Below are positions 5,410-5,714 of a stretch of DNA of 5,714 nt, piece after piece (within the stretch, counting starts at the first letter, position 1; each line of letters starts with the position of its first letter). Made by a program: the position numbers and the translations under genes. This stretch comes from Candidatus Mediterraneibacter colneyensis. Lineage in GTDB: Bacteria > Bacillota > Clostridia > Lachnospirales > Lachnospiraceae. Location of the stretch: positions 1 to 5,714 of the forward strand of contig DXEY01000079.1 in the NCBI GenBank assembly GCA_019114745.1, in the 5' to 3' direction. Below the pieces are notes generated by a model, which did no database searches, was not told the DNA's origin, and was given only the letters and a program-made list of their open reading frames with translations.

Positions 5410-5714
5410 ACGGCAACATAAAGGCCCTTAAAGAAGGCACGGCAACGATCACAGTCACGACAGACGTCGGCCAGAAGACCGCGGTATGCAATGTGACAGT
5501 AAGGCATACACATTCACCCGTCAAGACAGAGGGTAAAGCGGCCACCTGTACCGAAAAGGGAATCAGGGAGTATTACAGCTGCAGCAGCTGCGGCAAGTTC
5601 TTCGAGGATGAGGCGTGCACAAAGGAGATCGCAGATATCGACACCTGGCGGGTCATCGCGCCGTTAGATCACAGCTTCACAGACTATGTATATAACAATG
5701 ACGCTACCTGTACG
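5331..5714 (+). CDS. Ig-like (Big_2) surface protein fragment, both ends incomplete
   Basis: This frame is open to the right edge and codes for a cell-surface protein. It starts near GADGAQVPTEEQGVTW, followed by a Big_2 fold at about 5364-5501 with the hallmarks WTSSDPEVVMVD, NGNIKALKEGTATITV and CNVTV. Next comes a module starting HTHSPVKTEGKAATCT, with EYYSCSSCGKFF and its CxxC pair, and then PLDHSFTDYVYNND, which begins the next module of the kind repeated in Firmicutes adhesin-like proteins. No signal peptide, ribosome site or natural start codon is present. The frame remains open upstream across the small-protein gene, but that part encodes an Arg/Cys-rich nonsense-like stretch. The first beta strand of the Big_2 domain also seems missing. 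The 5' end of this gene was probably removed together with the end of the preceding gene. The 3' end lies outside the window. Confidence 0.75.

Noticed and set aside
1..5714. CRISPR arrays, tRNA/rRNA genes, insertion sequences, terminators
   Set aside because: I found no repeat-spacer pattern, no cloverleaf or rRNA segment, no transposase reading frame and no GC-rich hairpin followed by a T run.

Overview
The window looks like chromosome from a moderately GC-rich Gram-positive Clostridia member, probably Lachnospiraceae-like. This rests on purine-rich AGGAGG-type ribosome sites before most genes, a secreted single-pass protein with a CARDB/COG1361-like architecture beside a MacB-type ABC transporter, and a surface protein with a bacterial Ig-like (Big_2) fold and a Cys-containing module common in gut Firmicutes. 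The taxonomic assignment is inference.

Left half (1-3531, minus strand): a tight three-gene operon. In transcription order it encodes an ABC ATPase of the LolD/MacB class, a secreted membrane-anchored protein with three beta-rich repeats, and a FtsX/MacB-type permease that runs off the left edge. The ATPase and accessory genes are 15 bp apart, and the accessory and permease genes overlap by 44 bp, so the three products probably form one membrane complex. The ATPase gene has no ATG, GTG or TTG where the protein should begin. The best-placed start is an ATA codon 8 nt after a strong Shine-Dalgarno sequence.

Middle (3532-3761): a 230-bp divergent intergenic region. On the plus strand it holds a good sigma-A-like promoter (TTGTAA, 17 nt, TATAAA) with a TGTAA-N6-TTACA dyad over its -35 box. 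I see no convincing minus-strand promoter and no terminator.

Right half (3762-5714, plus strand): a chain of overlapping genes. It holds a sigma-70-family factor, a small two-helix membrane protein, a seven-helix membrane protein, a second small membrane protein related to the first, and an Ig-like surface protein that runs off the right edge. The order suggests a sigma factor with membrane partners and a surface product. Two places look broken. The sigma factor has region 2 but no region 4, its reading frame passing directly into the start of the small-protein gene. The second small protein loses its expected second helix where the Ig-like frame takes over, and the Ig-like gene has no visible start or signal peptide. 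Internal deletions (a decaying locus) or assembly errors would explain both; the sequence alone cannot decide between them.
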